Origin: Paenibacillus taihuensis | GTDB taxonomy: Bacteria > Bacillota > Bacilli > Paenibacillales > Paenibacillaceae | Assembly: GCF_003386535.1 (NCBI RefSeq) | Contig: NZ_QTTN01000005.1 | Coordinates: 163,656 to 227,655 of the forward strand | DNA length: 64,000 bases | Direction: 5' to 3' | Shown: one piece after another, positions 25,511 to 33,900 of the stretch | How positions within the stretch are numbered: position 1 is the stretch's first letter | How the letters are laid out: every line of letters starts with the position of its first letter | The notes under the pieces: model-generated | The model's input: only the letters and a program-made list of their open reading frames with translations | Told to the model about the DNA's origin: nothing | The model's database searches: none | Translations under genes and position numbers: made by a program

Positions 25511-26674
25511 ATGAAGCAGAACAAGTGGAAGGCAGGAGGCTTAAGCGGCCGGCGAATTCGGACAAGGAATTGGATGATCGGCTTTATGTGGGGTCTCTTG
25601 CTAGTCGTGCTAGTACGAGGAGTCGTCTATGTAAACGAGCTGCGTTCAGCCGCGCTAAGAGAGCAGCAGCTTGCCCTGACACAGGTAACGGAGTCCGCGC
25701 CGCCCAAGCAAGAGGAGAACGTGCCGGACAAGCGGGCCGCGTCAAACAAGAAGGACGAGCCCTCCAAATCTGTACAAGCCTCAGTATCGGGCAGCAGCAT
25801 CGAAGCGCACAATAAGCTGAGCGCCTACGATAAGCTCTGGGTCGACGTATACGTCTCAGAGGACAAGCGTATCGAGAAAATGCCGATCGAGCTCTACGTG
25901 CGCGGCGTGCTGGCTGGCGAGATGCCGATTGATTTTGAACTAGAAGCGCTTAAAGCGCAGGCGATTGCCGCACGCACGTACATTTATAGAAGATTGCTGG
26001 CAGGGGAATCAAGCGGACCGTCTGACAAGGCGGACGTTGACGATACCATACAGAATCAGGTGTATATCCCACTTGGCGAGCTGATCGGACGCTGGAGCGG
26101 AGCGGAGAAAGACGCGAATCTGAAGAAGCTGAATGAAGCGGTGGAGGAGACGAAGGGGCAGATTGTCACCTATAAAGGCAAGCCGATCGAGGCGTCGTTC
26201 TTTTCGACCAGCAACGGTTATACAGAGAATGCCTCTGACTATTGGGACATGGATCTGCCTTATTTGAAGAGCGTGAGCAGTCCGTGGGACAAGGCGATAT
26301 CACCTAAATATAAAGAAACAATAACGATGGACCTCGACGATTTCAGCCATAAACTGGATGTGAAGTCTAGCGATGTGTTGCAGATGCGTATTATGGATAT
26401 CACATCGGGTCACCGTATTAAGACGATACGCATTGGAAGAGAGAGTTTCAGCGGCAGAGAAGTACGAGAGAAGCTGGGACTAGCATCCTCGCAATTTATA
26501 TGGACGATCATAGGCGACCAAATTCGGATCACCACGTTCGGCTATGGACACGGCGTCGGGATGAGCCAATGGGGCGCGAACGGCATGGCGATGGACGGGA
26601 AGAGCGCGGCGCAAATTCTGGCTCACTACTATACGGGTACGAAGCTTGAGAAGGCGAACGGCGTGCTAGAATAA
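25511..26674 (+). CDS. spoIID: Stage II sporulation protein D (septal peptidoglycan lytic transglycosylase)
   Basis: 387 residues. A basic N-terminus, one membrane anchor (MIGFMWGLLLVVLVRGVVYV) and a Ser/Lys/Glu-rich stalk (to about residue 100) lead into the SpoIID/LytB domain. The catalytic Glu is E137 in LAGEMPIDFELEALKAQAIA, and the C-terminal motif GYGHGVGMSQWGANGMA is conserved. In B. subtilis SpoIID works in the mother cell with SpoIIM and SpoIIP to thin septal peptidoglycan and drive engulfment. It follows murA and precedes spoIIQ. ATG 25511 has GGAAGGAGCGGGAG upstream. Confidence 0.95.
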   Translation: MKQNKWKAGGLSGRRIRTRNWMIGFMWGLLLVVLVRGVVYVNELRSAALREQQLALTQVTESAPPKQEENVPDKRAASNKKDEPSKSVQASVSGSSIEAHNKLSAYDKLWVDVYVSEDKRIEKMPIELYVRGVLAGEMPIDFELEALKAQAIAARTYIYRRLLAGESSGPSDKADVDDTIQNQVYIPLGELIGRWSGAEKDANLKKLNEAVEETKGQIVTYKGKPIEASFFSTSNGYTENASDYWDMDLPYLKSVSSPWDKAISPKYKETITMDLDDFSHKLDVKSSDVLQMRIMDITSGHRIKTIRIGRESFSGREVREKLGLASSQFIWTIIGDQIRITTFGYGHGVGMSQWGANGMAMDGKSAAQILAHYYTGTKLEKANGVLE

Positions 26675-26728
26675 AAGGTCAGACTATTCTTCTTACTCTA
26701 ACAATCTCAAAAAATGTGAATCCCTCAC

Positions 26729-26756
26729 GTATAAACTGCTAGGTTGTGGCAACAAT
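26729..26756 (+). promoter_or_regulatory. Sigma-F (or sigma-G) type promoter for spoIIQ
   Basis: -35 GTATA (26729-26733) and -10 GGCAACAAT (26748-26756) match the forespore consensus (GYATA, GGNRANANT), with a 14-nt gap that is one short of the usual 15. SpoIIQ is sigma-F dependent in B. subtilis. Confidence 0.7.
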
Positions 26757-26777
26757 GGCTAGTGAGGTGATCGAACT

Positions 26778-27506
26778 ATGAGTGATAAATCAAAGTTCAA
26801 TGAAGAAACTCCCAAAAATTCAGTGGGAGGCAAAACTGTTAAACCGTCTGCCTGGAGAAAGCTGCTAGCAAAAAAATGGGCAGCACCTACAGCGTTTCTG
26901 GCCGCGGCAGCAATTATCGTAACCTTAATGTGGCTCTATGGGGGAGCTGGAGAAACTAGTAACAAGCCAACCAGCGCCACTGTAGAAGATTCACAAGGTA
27001 CGGTTACCGATGATCAGCCGGTAGTGTCTAATGATGACCCGATGGTGAAAGATTCCGAGAATGAAGTGATGCAATGGCCGACAGACCGCAATCAAGTGGA
27101 TGTAGTCGCAGGCTTCTACGATGAGAAAGCATCGAACGAAGAACGCCAAGCGGCGATGATCCAGTCCGGCAATACGTTCATGGCGAACATGGGTATCGAC
27201 CTTGCCAAGAACGATCAGCCGTTTGATGTTAAGGCAGCACTAAGCGGTCGTGTCATTGTTGCTGAGAAGCATCCGCTGAACGGCAACATGGTTGAAATCA
27301 AGCATGCGGATGGCGTCGTAACGATCTACAACAGCTTGAGCGATCTGCAAGTTAAAGTTGGCGACGAAGTGAAGCAAGGCACAGTCATTGCGAAGGCTGG
27401 CCGGAGCGAGCTCGAGAAAGACCTTGGCGTTCACCTGCACTTTGAAGTGCGCAAGGACGGCAAAGCAGTCAATCCGAACACGCTGCTTACAAGCGCTGAG
27501 AACTAA
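26778..27506 (+). CDS. spoIIQ: Stage II sporulation protein Q (M23/LytM-fold, probably non-catalytic)
   Basis: 242 residues: a short cytoplasmic N-terminus, one transmembrane helix (APTAFLAAAAIIVTLMWLYG), a polar linker, and a LytM/M23 domain (about residues 120-240). The HxH motif is present (H219-L-H221 in GVHLHFEVRKDGK). In the first zinc motif (HxGxD in active enzymes) the sequence is N137-M-G-I-D141, so the His ligand is replaced by Asn. B. subtilis SpoIIQ also lacks this His and is structural: from the forespore side it binds SpoIIIAH across the septum. The same role is expected here. It has a forespore-type promoter and its own terminator. Confidence 0.9.
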   Translation: MSDKSKFNEETPKNSVGGKTVKPSAWRKLLAKKWAAPTAFLAAAAIIVTLMWLYGGAGETSNKPTSATVEDSQGTVTDDQPVVSNDDPMVKDSENEVMQWPTDRNQVDVVAGFYDEKASNEERQAAMIQSGNTFMANMGIDLAKNDQPFDVKAALSGRVIVAEKHPLNGNMVEIKHADGVVTIYNSLSDLQVKVGDEVKQGTVIAKAGRSELEKDLGVHLHFEVRKDGKAVNPNTLLTSAEN

Positions 27507-27517
27507 GATAGGAAGAG

Positions 27518-27548
27518 AAGGCAAGGGCGACCTTGCCTTCTTTTTTTT
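27518..27548 (+). terminator. spoIIQ terminator
   Basis: GAAGGCAAGG (27518-27527) pairs with CCTTGCCTTC (27531-27540), followed by eight Ts. Confidence 0.95.
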
Positions 27549-27642
27549 GTTTTTATCGGTCTTTTAAGCAGCCCAAATGGGGGCTAGGTCTAATTTTTTG
27601 AAAATATTTGCACATCTCATGCTTGTCATGCTTGGACACAAA

Positions 27643-27670
27643 GAATATATACCCGTACCCCTCATATAAT
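27643..27670 (+). promoter_or_regulatory. Sigma-E type promoter for spoIIID
   Basis: -35 GAATATA (27643-27649) and -10 CATATAAT (27663-27670) with a 13-nt gap fit the mother-cell consensus (ATA and CATACAAT). spoIIID is sigma-E dependent in B. subtilis. Confidence 0.6.
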
Positions 27671-27703
27671 GTACCAAACTATCTCGAGTAGGGAGGCGGG
27701 AGC

Positions 27704-27991
27704 GTGCACGATTACATCAAAGAACGGACCATAAAAATCGGCCGTTGCATCGTCGAGACGAAGCACACGGTGCGGACGATCGCTAAAGAATTTGGCGTCT
27801 CCAAAAGCACAGTCCATAAGGATTTGACCGAGCGATTACCGGAAATAAATCCTGATTTGGCTGACCAGGTCAAACACATTTTGGAATACCACAAGTCGAT
27901 CCGGCACCTGAGGGGAGGAGAAGCAACGAAAATCAAGTATAAGAAGAGCTCTGGGCGCAAGCGCGAGGTTCTCGCCGCGGCAAAATCGTAA
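27704..27991 (+). CDS. spoIIID: Sporulation transcriptional regulator SpoIIID
   Basis: 95 residues from GTG 27704 (GGGAGGCGGGAG upstream). The helix-turn-helix HTVRTIAKEFGVSKSTVHKD and the basic C-terminal tail (IKYKKSSGRKREVLAAAKS) match SpoIIID, a mother-cell DNA-binding protein that switches genes between the sigma-E and sigma-K stages. Location before mbl is as in B. subtilis. Confidence 0.96.
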   Translation: MHDYIKERTIKIGRCIVETKHTVRTIAKEFGVSKSTVHKDLTERLPEINPDLADQVKHILEYHKSIRHLRGGEATKIKYKKSSGRKREVLAAAKS

Positions 27992-28095
27992 GCGATTTTT
28001 TCTACAAAAATAGAGGAATTTCGCACCTTTTAGCGAATACTATACAAGATGAACATTAAACCGACTATTATTCGCCCTGGAGGACTTGGAGACGT

Positions 28096-29103
28096 ATGTT
28101 TAGCAAGGATATTGGTATCGATTTAGGGACTGCAAATGTCTCTATTCACGTAAGAGGGAAGGGCGTCGTTCTGGATGAGCCTTCGGTCGTCGCGATCGAA
28201 AGCGAGACGAAGCGCGTGCTTGCCGTGGGAGAAGAAGCGCATCGGATGGTTGGACGGACTCCTGGCAACATTATCGCCATCAGACCGCTGAGAGACGGCG
28301 TTATCGCTGATTTCGAGATTACTGAAATTATGCTTAAAGCTTTTATTGACCGCGTCGGCGGCCGTTCTTGGTACAGCCGCCCTCGCATTCTTATCTGCGC
28401 CCCTACGAACATTACGTCGGTGGAGCAGAAGGCGATCCGTGAAGCTGCGGAGCGCAGCGGCGCGAAAGACGTTTTCCTCGAAGAAGAGCCGAAGGCAGCC
28501 GCAATCGGCGCAGGTATGGATATCTATCAGCCGAGCGGCAATATGGTTGTTGATATTGGCGGCGGTACAACGGATGTTGCCGTACTTTCCATGGGCGACG
28601 TTGTAACCGCCTCCTCCATTAAAGTTGCGGGGGACAAGTTCGACGAGGCCATTATGAAGTACATCAAGAACAAGTACAAGCTTCTGATCGGTGAGCGTAC
28701 AAGCGAAGATATTAAGATCAAGATCGGCTCCGTGTACGACAATGGCTTCAGAGAAGAGATCGATATTCGCGGACGGGATATGGTAACAGGCTTGCCGCTG
28801 ACAGTGACGATTTACTCGGAAGAAGTGCGTGAAGCGCTTTGGGAGCCGGTATCGTCCATCGTGTCAGCGGCTAAGTCGGTGCTTGAACGGACACCTCCGG
28901 AATTGTCGGCTGACATCATCGACCGCGGCGTCATCTTGACGGGCGGCGGCGCGCTGCTTGGCGGTTTGGATGCGCTACTTGCTGAAGAGTTGAAGGTACC
29001 TGTGCTGATCGCGGAAGATCCAATGCACTGCGTCGTTAAAGGGACGGGCTTGCTGCTTGATCACCTGGATCGCTCGTCTGGCAGCAGAGCAGTCAAGCGC
29101 TAA
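28096..29103 (+). CDS. mbl: MreB-like rod-shape protein Mbl
   Basis: 335 residues. Actin-fold nucleotide motifs are visible: GIDLGTANVSIHVRGKGVVL (phosphate 1), VVDIGGGTTDVAVLSMGDVV (phosphate 2) and GVILTGGGALLGGLDALLAE (adenosine loop). MreB-family filaments guide lateral wall synthesis under the membrane. I use mbl because in B. subtilis the paralogue immediately after spoIIID is mbl and the length agrees (333 residues there); sequence alone would allow mreB. ATG 28096 has CTGGAGGACTTGGAG upstream. Confidence 0.92.
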   Translation: MFSKDIGIDLGTANVSIHVRGKGVVLDEPSVVAIESETKRVLAVGEEAHRMVGRTPGNIIAIRPLRDGVIADFEITEIMLKAFIDRVGGRSWYSRPRILICAPTNITSVEQKAIREAAERSGAKDVFLEEEPKAAAIGAGMDIYQPSGNMVVDIGGGTTDVAVLSMGDVVTASSIKVAGDKFDEAIMKYIKNKYKLLIGERTSEDIKIKIGSVYDNGFREEIDIRGRDMVTGLPLTVTIYSEEVREALWEPVSSIVSAAKSVLERTPPELSADIIDRGVILTGGGALLGGLDALLAEELKVPVLIAEDPMHCVVKGTGLLLDHLDRSSGSRAVKR

Positions 29104-29128
29104 TTGGAGTATCTGATAACGTCCGGGT

Positions 29129-29171
29129 GATGTTCGGGTAAGACGCCTGGGGGGGCGTGCTGAGGAACATC
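29129..29171 (+). other. Nested hairpin between mbl and flhO
   Basis: GATGTTC (29129-29135) pairs with GAACATC (29165-29171), enclosing ACGCC (29143-29147) paired with GGCGT (29154-29158). No T-run follows, so terminator function is doubtful. Confidence 0.5.
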
Positions 29172-29211
29172 GACCTCCATATAAAAAGAACAAGATTTAT
29201 GGACGTCCTCT

Positions 29212-29238
29212 TCAACGCAGCGATGCAAGTTCCGATAT
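29212..29238 (+). promoter_or_regulatory. Sigma-D (flagellar) promoter for flhO-flhP
   Basis: TCAA (29212-29215), a 15-nt gap and TCCGATAT (29231-29238) fit the sigma-D consensus TAAA-N15-GCCGATAT with one mismatch in each box, 37 nt before the flhO start. Confidence 0.7.
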
Positions 29239-29275
29239 ATACGGTATAGATATGTACCAACAGGAGGACGGCTCC

Positions 29276-30142
29276 ATGCTAAGAGGTCTTTATACAGCTG
29301 CAGCGGGCATGATTTCCCAGCAGCAACGACATGATACGATTACGAATAATATTTCAAACATAAATACACCGGGGTATAAACAAAAGAATGCGGTCACGCA
29401 TTCGTTCCCGGATATGCTGCTTCACCTGACAGGCACGAAGGATACGGACGGGCAAGCAATCGGCAAGCTGAGCACAGGCGTGTTCGCGGAAGAGAGTCTG
29501 CAGATTAACCAACAGGGCGATTTGATGCAGACGAACCGCTTCAGCGACTTTGCGATCGTGTCCGACATCGAAGTGCCTGGCATGAATTTTGACGCCTCCG
29601 GCAAAGCGATGACGACGGATGGCCAGCTCGTGTTCCAGCCGCAAGCTTTCTTTACGGTACAGGATACGAATGGCGAGACGCGTTATACGCGTGACGGCCA
29701 GTTCAAACTGGACGAGCAGGGCTTCCTGACGCTTCCGGACGGTTCCCGCGTCCTCGATTCGAGCGGACAGCCATTTCAACTGCCGGCTGATATGTCCCTT
29801 AATGCGCTGACGCTGACGAAGGACAATCGTCTCGTTGACCCGCTGACAGGCCAGAGTGCAGGCAAGCTGCTTATTACTCGCGTGGATAACCCGAACGATC
29901 TGATTCGTGAAGGCGACGGTAAATTCAAGCTTGGTCCTGACGTTACGACAGGCGTACGGGAGCTGAATGCTACGGACCGCGTAGAGGTGCGCCAAGGCTA
30001 TGTCGAGCGCTCGAACGTGGACCCGGCTCAATCGATGGTTGATTTGATGTCTGCAGCCCGCGCGTATGAAGCGAATCAAAAAGTGATTCAATTCTTCGAC
30101 AAGAGCTTGGACAAAGCGGTTAATGAAATCGGCAGAGTATAA
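29276..30142 (+). CDS. flhO: Flagellar hook-basal body (rod) protein FlhO
   Basis: 288 residues. The N-terminus (MLRGLYTAAAGMISQQQRHD, then ITNNISNINTPGYKQKN) and the C-terminal coiled region (VDLMSAARAYEANQKVIQFF) are the paired helices of FlgE/F/G-type axial proteins. FlhO is a FlgF/FlgG-like distal rod protein encoded away from the main fla/che operon in Bacillus, next to mbl. I chose ATG 29276 because AGGAGG at 29262-29267 is 8 nt upstream; an ATG at 29252 lacks a site. Confidence 0.92.
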   Translation: MLRGLYTAAAGMISQQQRHDTITNNISNINTPGYKQKNAVTHSFPDMLLHLTGTKDTDGQAIGKLSTGVFAEESLQINQQGDLMQTNRFSDFAIVSDIEVPGMNFDASGKAMTTDGQLVFQPQAFFTVQDTNGETRYTRDGQFKLDEQGFLTLPDGSRVLDSSGQPFQLPADMSLNALTLTKDNRLVDPLTGQSAGKLLITRVDNPNDLIREGDGKFKLGPDVTTGVRELNATDRVEVRQGYVERSNVDPAQSMVDLMSAARAYEANQKVIQFFDKSLDKAVNEIGRV

Positions 30143-30185
30143 GGGAAGCTTACTGGATGATGGACGGCAGAGGGGGCTACTGTAG

Positions 30186-31007
30186 ATGAACGGTTCAATG
30201 ATTAACGCAATGGTGTCCATGAATGGACTGCAGCAGAAGCTGGACTTGCTCGCTGACAATATTGCCAATGTGAATACGGTCGGTTACAAGCGCAAGCAAG
30301 GAACGTTCGAAGACCTGCTGACAACGCTGAAGAAGCAGCCGGAAGCGTTCAATCAACCGGGTCGGTTAACGCCGCTCGGTTTCAACCAAGGCTGGGGTTC
30401 GCGTCTGACGATGGTGCAGCCGGATTTCTCGCAAGGACCGATTCAACAGACGGATCAGCCGCTTGACGTTGCAATCGAAGGCAATGCGCTATTCGAAGTA
30501 ACCGTCGACGATGCCGGCCATACCGGATTTACACGCGGCGGATCGTTCCAGTCGTCGCTTACGCGTGACGGCCGCAACATCTTGGCGACAAAGGAAGGAT
30601 ACCCGGTATCCTCCGTGAATGGCGATCCGATAGAACTTCCGCCCGACATGAAGATGGTCAGCATTGATTCGGCAGGTAACGTTGTCGGTACGAGAACGAC
30701 AGGCGAGATTGTCCAGCTCGGACAGTTCAAGCTCGTTCAGGTGGACAAGCCTGCATTGCTCTCGCAAGTGGCGGATAACCTGTTCGCCATTGCCGATGGC
30801 GTGAACGTCACGGATGTTCTTCATCAAGTTCAAGCAAGTGCGGATAATAAAATTGCGATAAAGCAAGGTTTTCTGGAGCAGTCGAACGTTGTCTTGGCAG
30901 ACGAGATGACAGAATTGATTAGCGTGCAGCGGGCTTACCAGCTCAGTGCGAAAGCATTGACGTCGAGCGACACGATGATGGGACTCGCGAACAATCTGCG
31001 CGCTTAA
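30186..31007 (+). CDS. flhP: Flagellar hook-basal body (rod) protein FlhP
   Basis: 273 residues. It has the same family signatures as FlhO: N-terminal NAMVSMNGLQQKLDLLADNI then NVNTVGYKRKQG, and C-terminal EMTELISVQRAYQLSAKALT. It lies 43 nt after flhO and is probably cotranscribed from the sigma-D promoter. The pair flhO-flhP is conserved in Bacillus. Confidence 0.92.
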   Translation: MNGSMINAMVSMNGLQQKLDLLADNIANVNTVGYKRKQGTFEDLLTTLKKQPEAFNQPGRLTPLGFNQGWGSRLTMVQPDFSQGPIQQTDQPLDVAIEGNALFEVTVDDAGHTGFTRGGSFQSSLTRDGRNILATKEGYPVSSVNGDPIELPPDMKMVSIDSAGNVVGTRTTGEIVQLGQFKLVQVDKPALLSQVADNLFAIADGVNVTDVLHQVQASADNKIAIKQGFLEQSNVVLADEMTELISVQRAYQLSAKALTSSDTMMGLANNLRA

Positions 31008-31024
31008 GAAATGAGTGATTGCAA

Positions 31025-31327
31025 ATGGATTCAAGGAAAGAGACGGCAGCTGGCCTAGAAGCCGCTGCGGTACCCGTCAAAGACCAGCCGCGCCAACCCG
31101 CGAGCGCTCAGCGTGAAGCTGCGCAAAGCAAGACGCACAAGAAGCGTCATCCCGCTTTGCGTGCGCTGCTCTGGACGCTTCGTGCGCTAGTTGTGCCCGT
31201 GCTCTGCGTTGCTGCCATTCTCGGCGGCATGTATGTGGGCTACGCGATTCTAGGCAAGCGCCCAGGCGACGAAGTATTCCAGATTGAGACGTGGAAACAT
31301 ATGTACGATCTTGTATTCGCGGATTAA
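31025..31327 (+). CDS. EpuA-like small membrane protein (annotated elsewhere as 'RNA polymerase subunit beta')
   Basis: 100 residues. There is a polar Gln/Ala/Lys-rich N-terminal third, then one transmembrane helix (LVVPVLCVAAILGGMYVGYA) and the tail LGKRPGDEVFQIETWKHMYD. The tail and helix match the EpuA/PF11772 family, often misleadingly labelled RNA polymerase beta subunit because of fusions or neighbourhood. Function unknown. There is no strong ribosome site; TTG 31019 two codons earlier is an alternative start. Confidence 0.75.
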   Translation: MDSRKETAAGLEAAAVPVKDQPRQPASAQREAAQSKTHKKRHPALRALLWTLRALVVPVLCVAAILGGMYVGYAILGKRPGDEVFQIETWKHMYDLVFAD

Positions 31328-31334
31328 GCGATGA

Positions 31335-31365
31335 GAGCCTGCTCATTACCTGAGCAGGCTCTTTT
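31335..31365 (+). terminator. Terminator after the flhO-flhP-epuA unit
   Basis: GAGCCTGCTC (31335-31344) pairs perfectly with GAGCAGGCTC (31352-31361), followed by TTTT. Confidence 0.9.
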
Positions 31366-31394
31366 GTATATACATATAGTTGAACATAAATAAG

Positions 31395-31427
31395 AAGCAC
31401 CCTCTGATTCGGGATCAAAGGGTGCTT
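31395..31427 (-). terminator. Probable terminator of the convergent minus-strand gene
   Basis: AAGCACCCT (31395-31403) pairs with AGGGTGCTT (31419-31427) just past the stop of the minus-strand gene. The U-tract is interrupted. Confidence 0.5.
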
Positions 31428-31442
31428 ATTTCGTGAGCGTCG

Positions 31443-33620
31443 TTATTTCACCAAAACTCGAATGCTGACTGATTTGCCGTTGTAGGTTGCCCGGATAGTC
31501 GTTGAACCTTTAGCCACGGCCGTAATTACGCCGTCATCGACCGTAGCCACTTTCGCGTTGCCGCTTGTCCAAGCTGCCGTCTTCGTGACATCCGTTATTT
31601 TGCCGTTGTCATACTCCGCCGATATTTGCACGGAATCTTTGCCTTCTGCAGCAAGAGTTAACGTTTTTGTAGAAGGGGTCAGCTTCTTGAGCTTCGGAAT
31701 GACAGTAAGCGAGACTTCAACCGATTTACCTTGGTAGCTGCCTGTTAGTTTGCCCGTACCCTCAACCAATGCTTTGACGGTAGCGCCTTTGACCGAAGCC
31801 AACGTTTCAGGATTAACTGTCCAGTTCATTTTGGTACCCAAGGAGACGGATTTACCGCTCTTGTAGATGCCGGTTACCTTCATCGTCTTCGTACGTCCAG
31901 GATTAAGCGTGAAGGAAGTCGCATCGACGAACACCTTCGTAATTTCTTCTTCGATCGTGACGCGAATGCTCGTGCTCTTGCCAAGATATGTCGCCGTTAG
32001 CGTCACGCTCGAAGCGAGCAAGCCTCTCATATTCGGTGCTTTCACAATCAGGTTCGACGAAGAACTCTTCCATGTAACGAGACCAGTTACGTCTTCCTCG
32101 TTGCCGTTCTCATACGTTACTGTAATGGTTGGCAGCTTCGCTTCTTTACCAATGACGATCGAAGCATACGCTTGATCCGGTGTAAGCAGGAGCGGCTTCT
32201 CGTTGACTTTTACCGCAATCGTCACTGTCTTGGACTGGACTGTTCCGGTCAATGTAGCCGTGCCGAGCTTCTTCGCTGTCCATTTGCCGTCCACCTTATC
32301 GAGCACATCGGTGTCGCTGCTTGTCCAGCTTGCGAGATTCGTAACGTCAACCGTTTCGCCGGAGATCGATGCCGCAGATACACTAGGCAATGTAACGGTG
32401 TCATTCAAGAACGCATCAAGCGTATCCTTTGCAACCTTCACGCTGGTAACGGTCGGATACACGGTCACATTGATTTGCTTCGTAAGACCTTTATAAGACG
32501 CTTTAATGACTGTAGTTCCAACGCCTTTCGGCGAGATGACACCGTTCTTGACGGTTGCGACATAGACGTTGCTTGAATTCCAAGTCGCCGATTCCGTTAC
32601 ATCCTCTGCCGGTGCTGATCCTTTCAGCGCTTCTGCCGTGATGGTGACCGGCTCATCCTGCAAGGTCAGGTGAAGATCTTCCTTAGGTGTCAGCGTCAGC
32701 GCTTCGTACGATGGACGCACAACGACAGACACCGAACCGCTTGCGCCAAGATAAGAGGCAGTGATCGTCGCAAGACCGGAGCCGACGGGCGTTACAACAC
32801 CTTTCGATACCGTAACGACAGAGGTGTTGCTTGATACCCACGTTGCAGTGTCTGCTACAGGTATGCTGCCTCCGTCAGTGCGTTCAGCGCTTGCATCAAG
32901 CGTAACCGGATCATCCCCCGTATTGAGTTCCAGAAGGTCATCTTCGGTAGGAATGCTAATGGACTTGAATGGGGAACTGACCGTCAATTTAATGGAATCC
33001 GAACGGCCTTTGTACTTGGCAGTGATGGTGGTTTCCCCAGCACCGAGCAATGTAATCTCGCCATCTTTCACGGTTGCGACTGCTGTGTTGAGGCTGGACC
33101 AAGTTGCGTCGTCGGTTACATCCTCATCGGCTTGTCCGCTCTTAGAAGCAGTTAGCTCGTACTTCAGCGTAGCCCCGAGTTTAACAGCAGCAGTTGCTGG
33201 CAGGTCTGTACTGCCATCATTCAGCGTAACGGTGTCGTACAAGTATTGGACCGTAACGGGGAGCGTCGTTTTGTATCCTTTATAAGTAGCGGTAATTGTG
33301 GCGCTTCCGTTCGTTAGTCCGGTAAGTACGCCTCCGCTTACTTTCACGACCGAATTGTTGGATGATGTCCAAGTCGAGTCGGCTGTGACGTCTTTCACGG
33401 AAGTGGCGCCTTGAATGGTCGCATTGACGTGAAGCGCAATGGTGTCGTCATCGACATAGAGGATGGCTGGATAAGGTGCATCGTCGAAGCTGATTGAAGT
33501 GACCACCTCATCTGCATTCGCAATGCCAGCGAAGGAAGAGAAGGTCAGGACGAATGCCAGCATGACCGTGAGCCATGGGCGATAATGCTTTGCAGGTGAT
33601 GCCTGTCTGTTCATGCGCAT
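31443..33620 (-). CDS. Secreted protein of eight bacterial Ig-like (Big_2-type) repeats
   Basis: 725 residues, the only minus-strand gene. A signal peptide (WLTVMLAFVLTFSSFAGIAN-ADE) is followed by eight tandem ~85-residue modules. Each has a TWTSSNxxVxxVxxGxI core and an ATYKGxxxxxxV end strand, the pattern of Big_2 Ig-like domains used as spacers in adhesins and surface enzymes. There is no catalytic, SLH, LPxTG or LysM module, so it may be released or held by other means. On the minus strand GGAGG (33638-33634) lies 12-13 nt before ATG, and a 13-bp palindrome fills the gap. Function unknown. Confidence 0.88.
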   Translation of the reverse strand: MRMNRQASPAKHYRPWLTVMLAFVLTFSSFAGIANADEVVTSISFDDAPYPAILYVDDDTIALHVNATIQGATSVKDVTADSTWTSSNNSVVKVSGGVLTGLTNGSATITATYKGYKTTLPVTVQYLYDTVTLNDGSTDLPATAAVKLGATLKYELTASKSGQADEDVTDDATWSSLNTAVATVKDGEITLLGAGETTITAKYKGRSDSIKLTVSSPFKSISIPTEDDLLELNTGDDPVTLDASAERTDGGSIPVADTATWVSSNTSVVTVSKGVVTPVGSGLATITASYLGASGSVSVVVRPSYEALTLTPKEDLHLTLQDEPVTITAEALKGSAPAEDVTESATWNSSNVYVATVKNGVISPKGVGTTVIKASYKGLTKQINVTVYPTVTSVKVAKDTLDAFLNDTVTLPSVSAASISGETVDVTNLASWTSSDTDVLDKVDGKWTAKKLGTATLTGTVQSKTVTIAVKVNEKPLLLTPDQAYASIVIGKEAKLPTITVTYENGNEEDVTGLVTWKSSSSNLIVKAPNMRGLLASSVTLTATYLGKSTSIRVTIEEEITKVFVDATSFTLNPGRTKTMKVTGIYKSGKSVSLGTKMNWTVNPETLASVKGATVKALVEGTGKLTGSYQGKSVEVSLTVIPKLKKLTPSTKTLTLAAEGKDSVQISAEYDNGKITDVTKTAAWTSGNAKVATVDDGVITAVAKGSTTIRATYNGKSVSIRVLVK

Positions 33621-33633
33621 GTTGTATTACAAC
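33621..33633. promoter_or_regulatory. Palindrome between Shine-Dalgarno and start of the Ig-repeat gene
   Basis: GTTGTATTACAAC is a 6+1+6 palindrome directly next to the minus-strand start codon. It could be an operator or a small hairpin that changes the ribosome-site spacing. Confidence 0.4.
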
Positions 33634-33817
33634 CTCCAGGTACGTAAGATTTCTGATCCACTTTATATTGGTGCTTCTTCTATAATTAACGGCTTTGACG
33701 TCGCATTTTTGAAGGCGTAAGACAACCATTTCCAAATATAGTTCTTAAGGTAGGTATGGAAACCTTCTCGAAGCGGGAAAAGGCAAGGAATATGGCATGG
33801 AGGCGCAGGCGCGGCAG

Positions 33818-33846
33818 TTTTATTTTTTCCAGTGTAGAGGTATAAT
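33818..33846 (+). promoter_or_regulatory. Candidate pgsA promoter
   Basis: Perfect -10 TATAAT (33841-33846) with a poor -35 (TTTTAT, 33818-33823) 17 nt upstream. Confidence 0.45.
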
Positions 33847-33882
33847 GGGTAAGAATCTCTGAGGGTTCATAATCGGTTATCA

Positions 33883-33898
33883 GGTAAGGGGGCTTACC
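33883..33898 (+). promoter_or_regulatory. Hairpin enclosing the pgsA ribosome-binding site
   Basis: GGTAAG (33883-33888) pairs with CTTACC (33893-33898) around a GGGG loop. The Shine-Dalgarno sequence AAGGGGG (33886-33892) lies inside it, 8 nt before the TTG start, so folding would limit translation. Confidence 0.45.
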
Positions 33899-33900
33899 GA

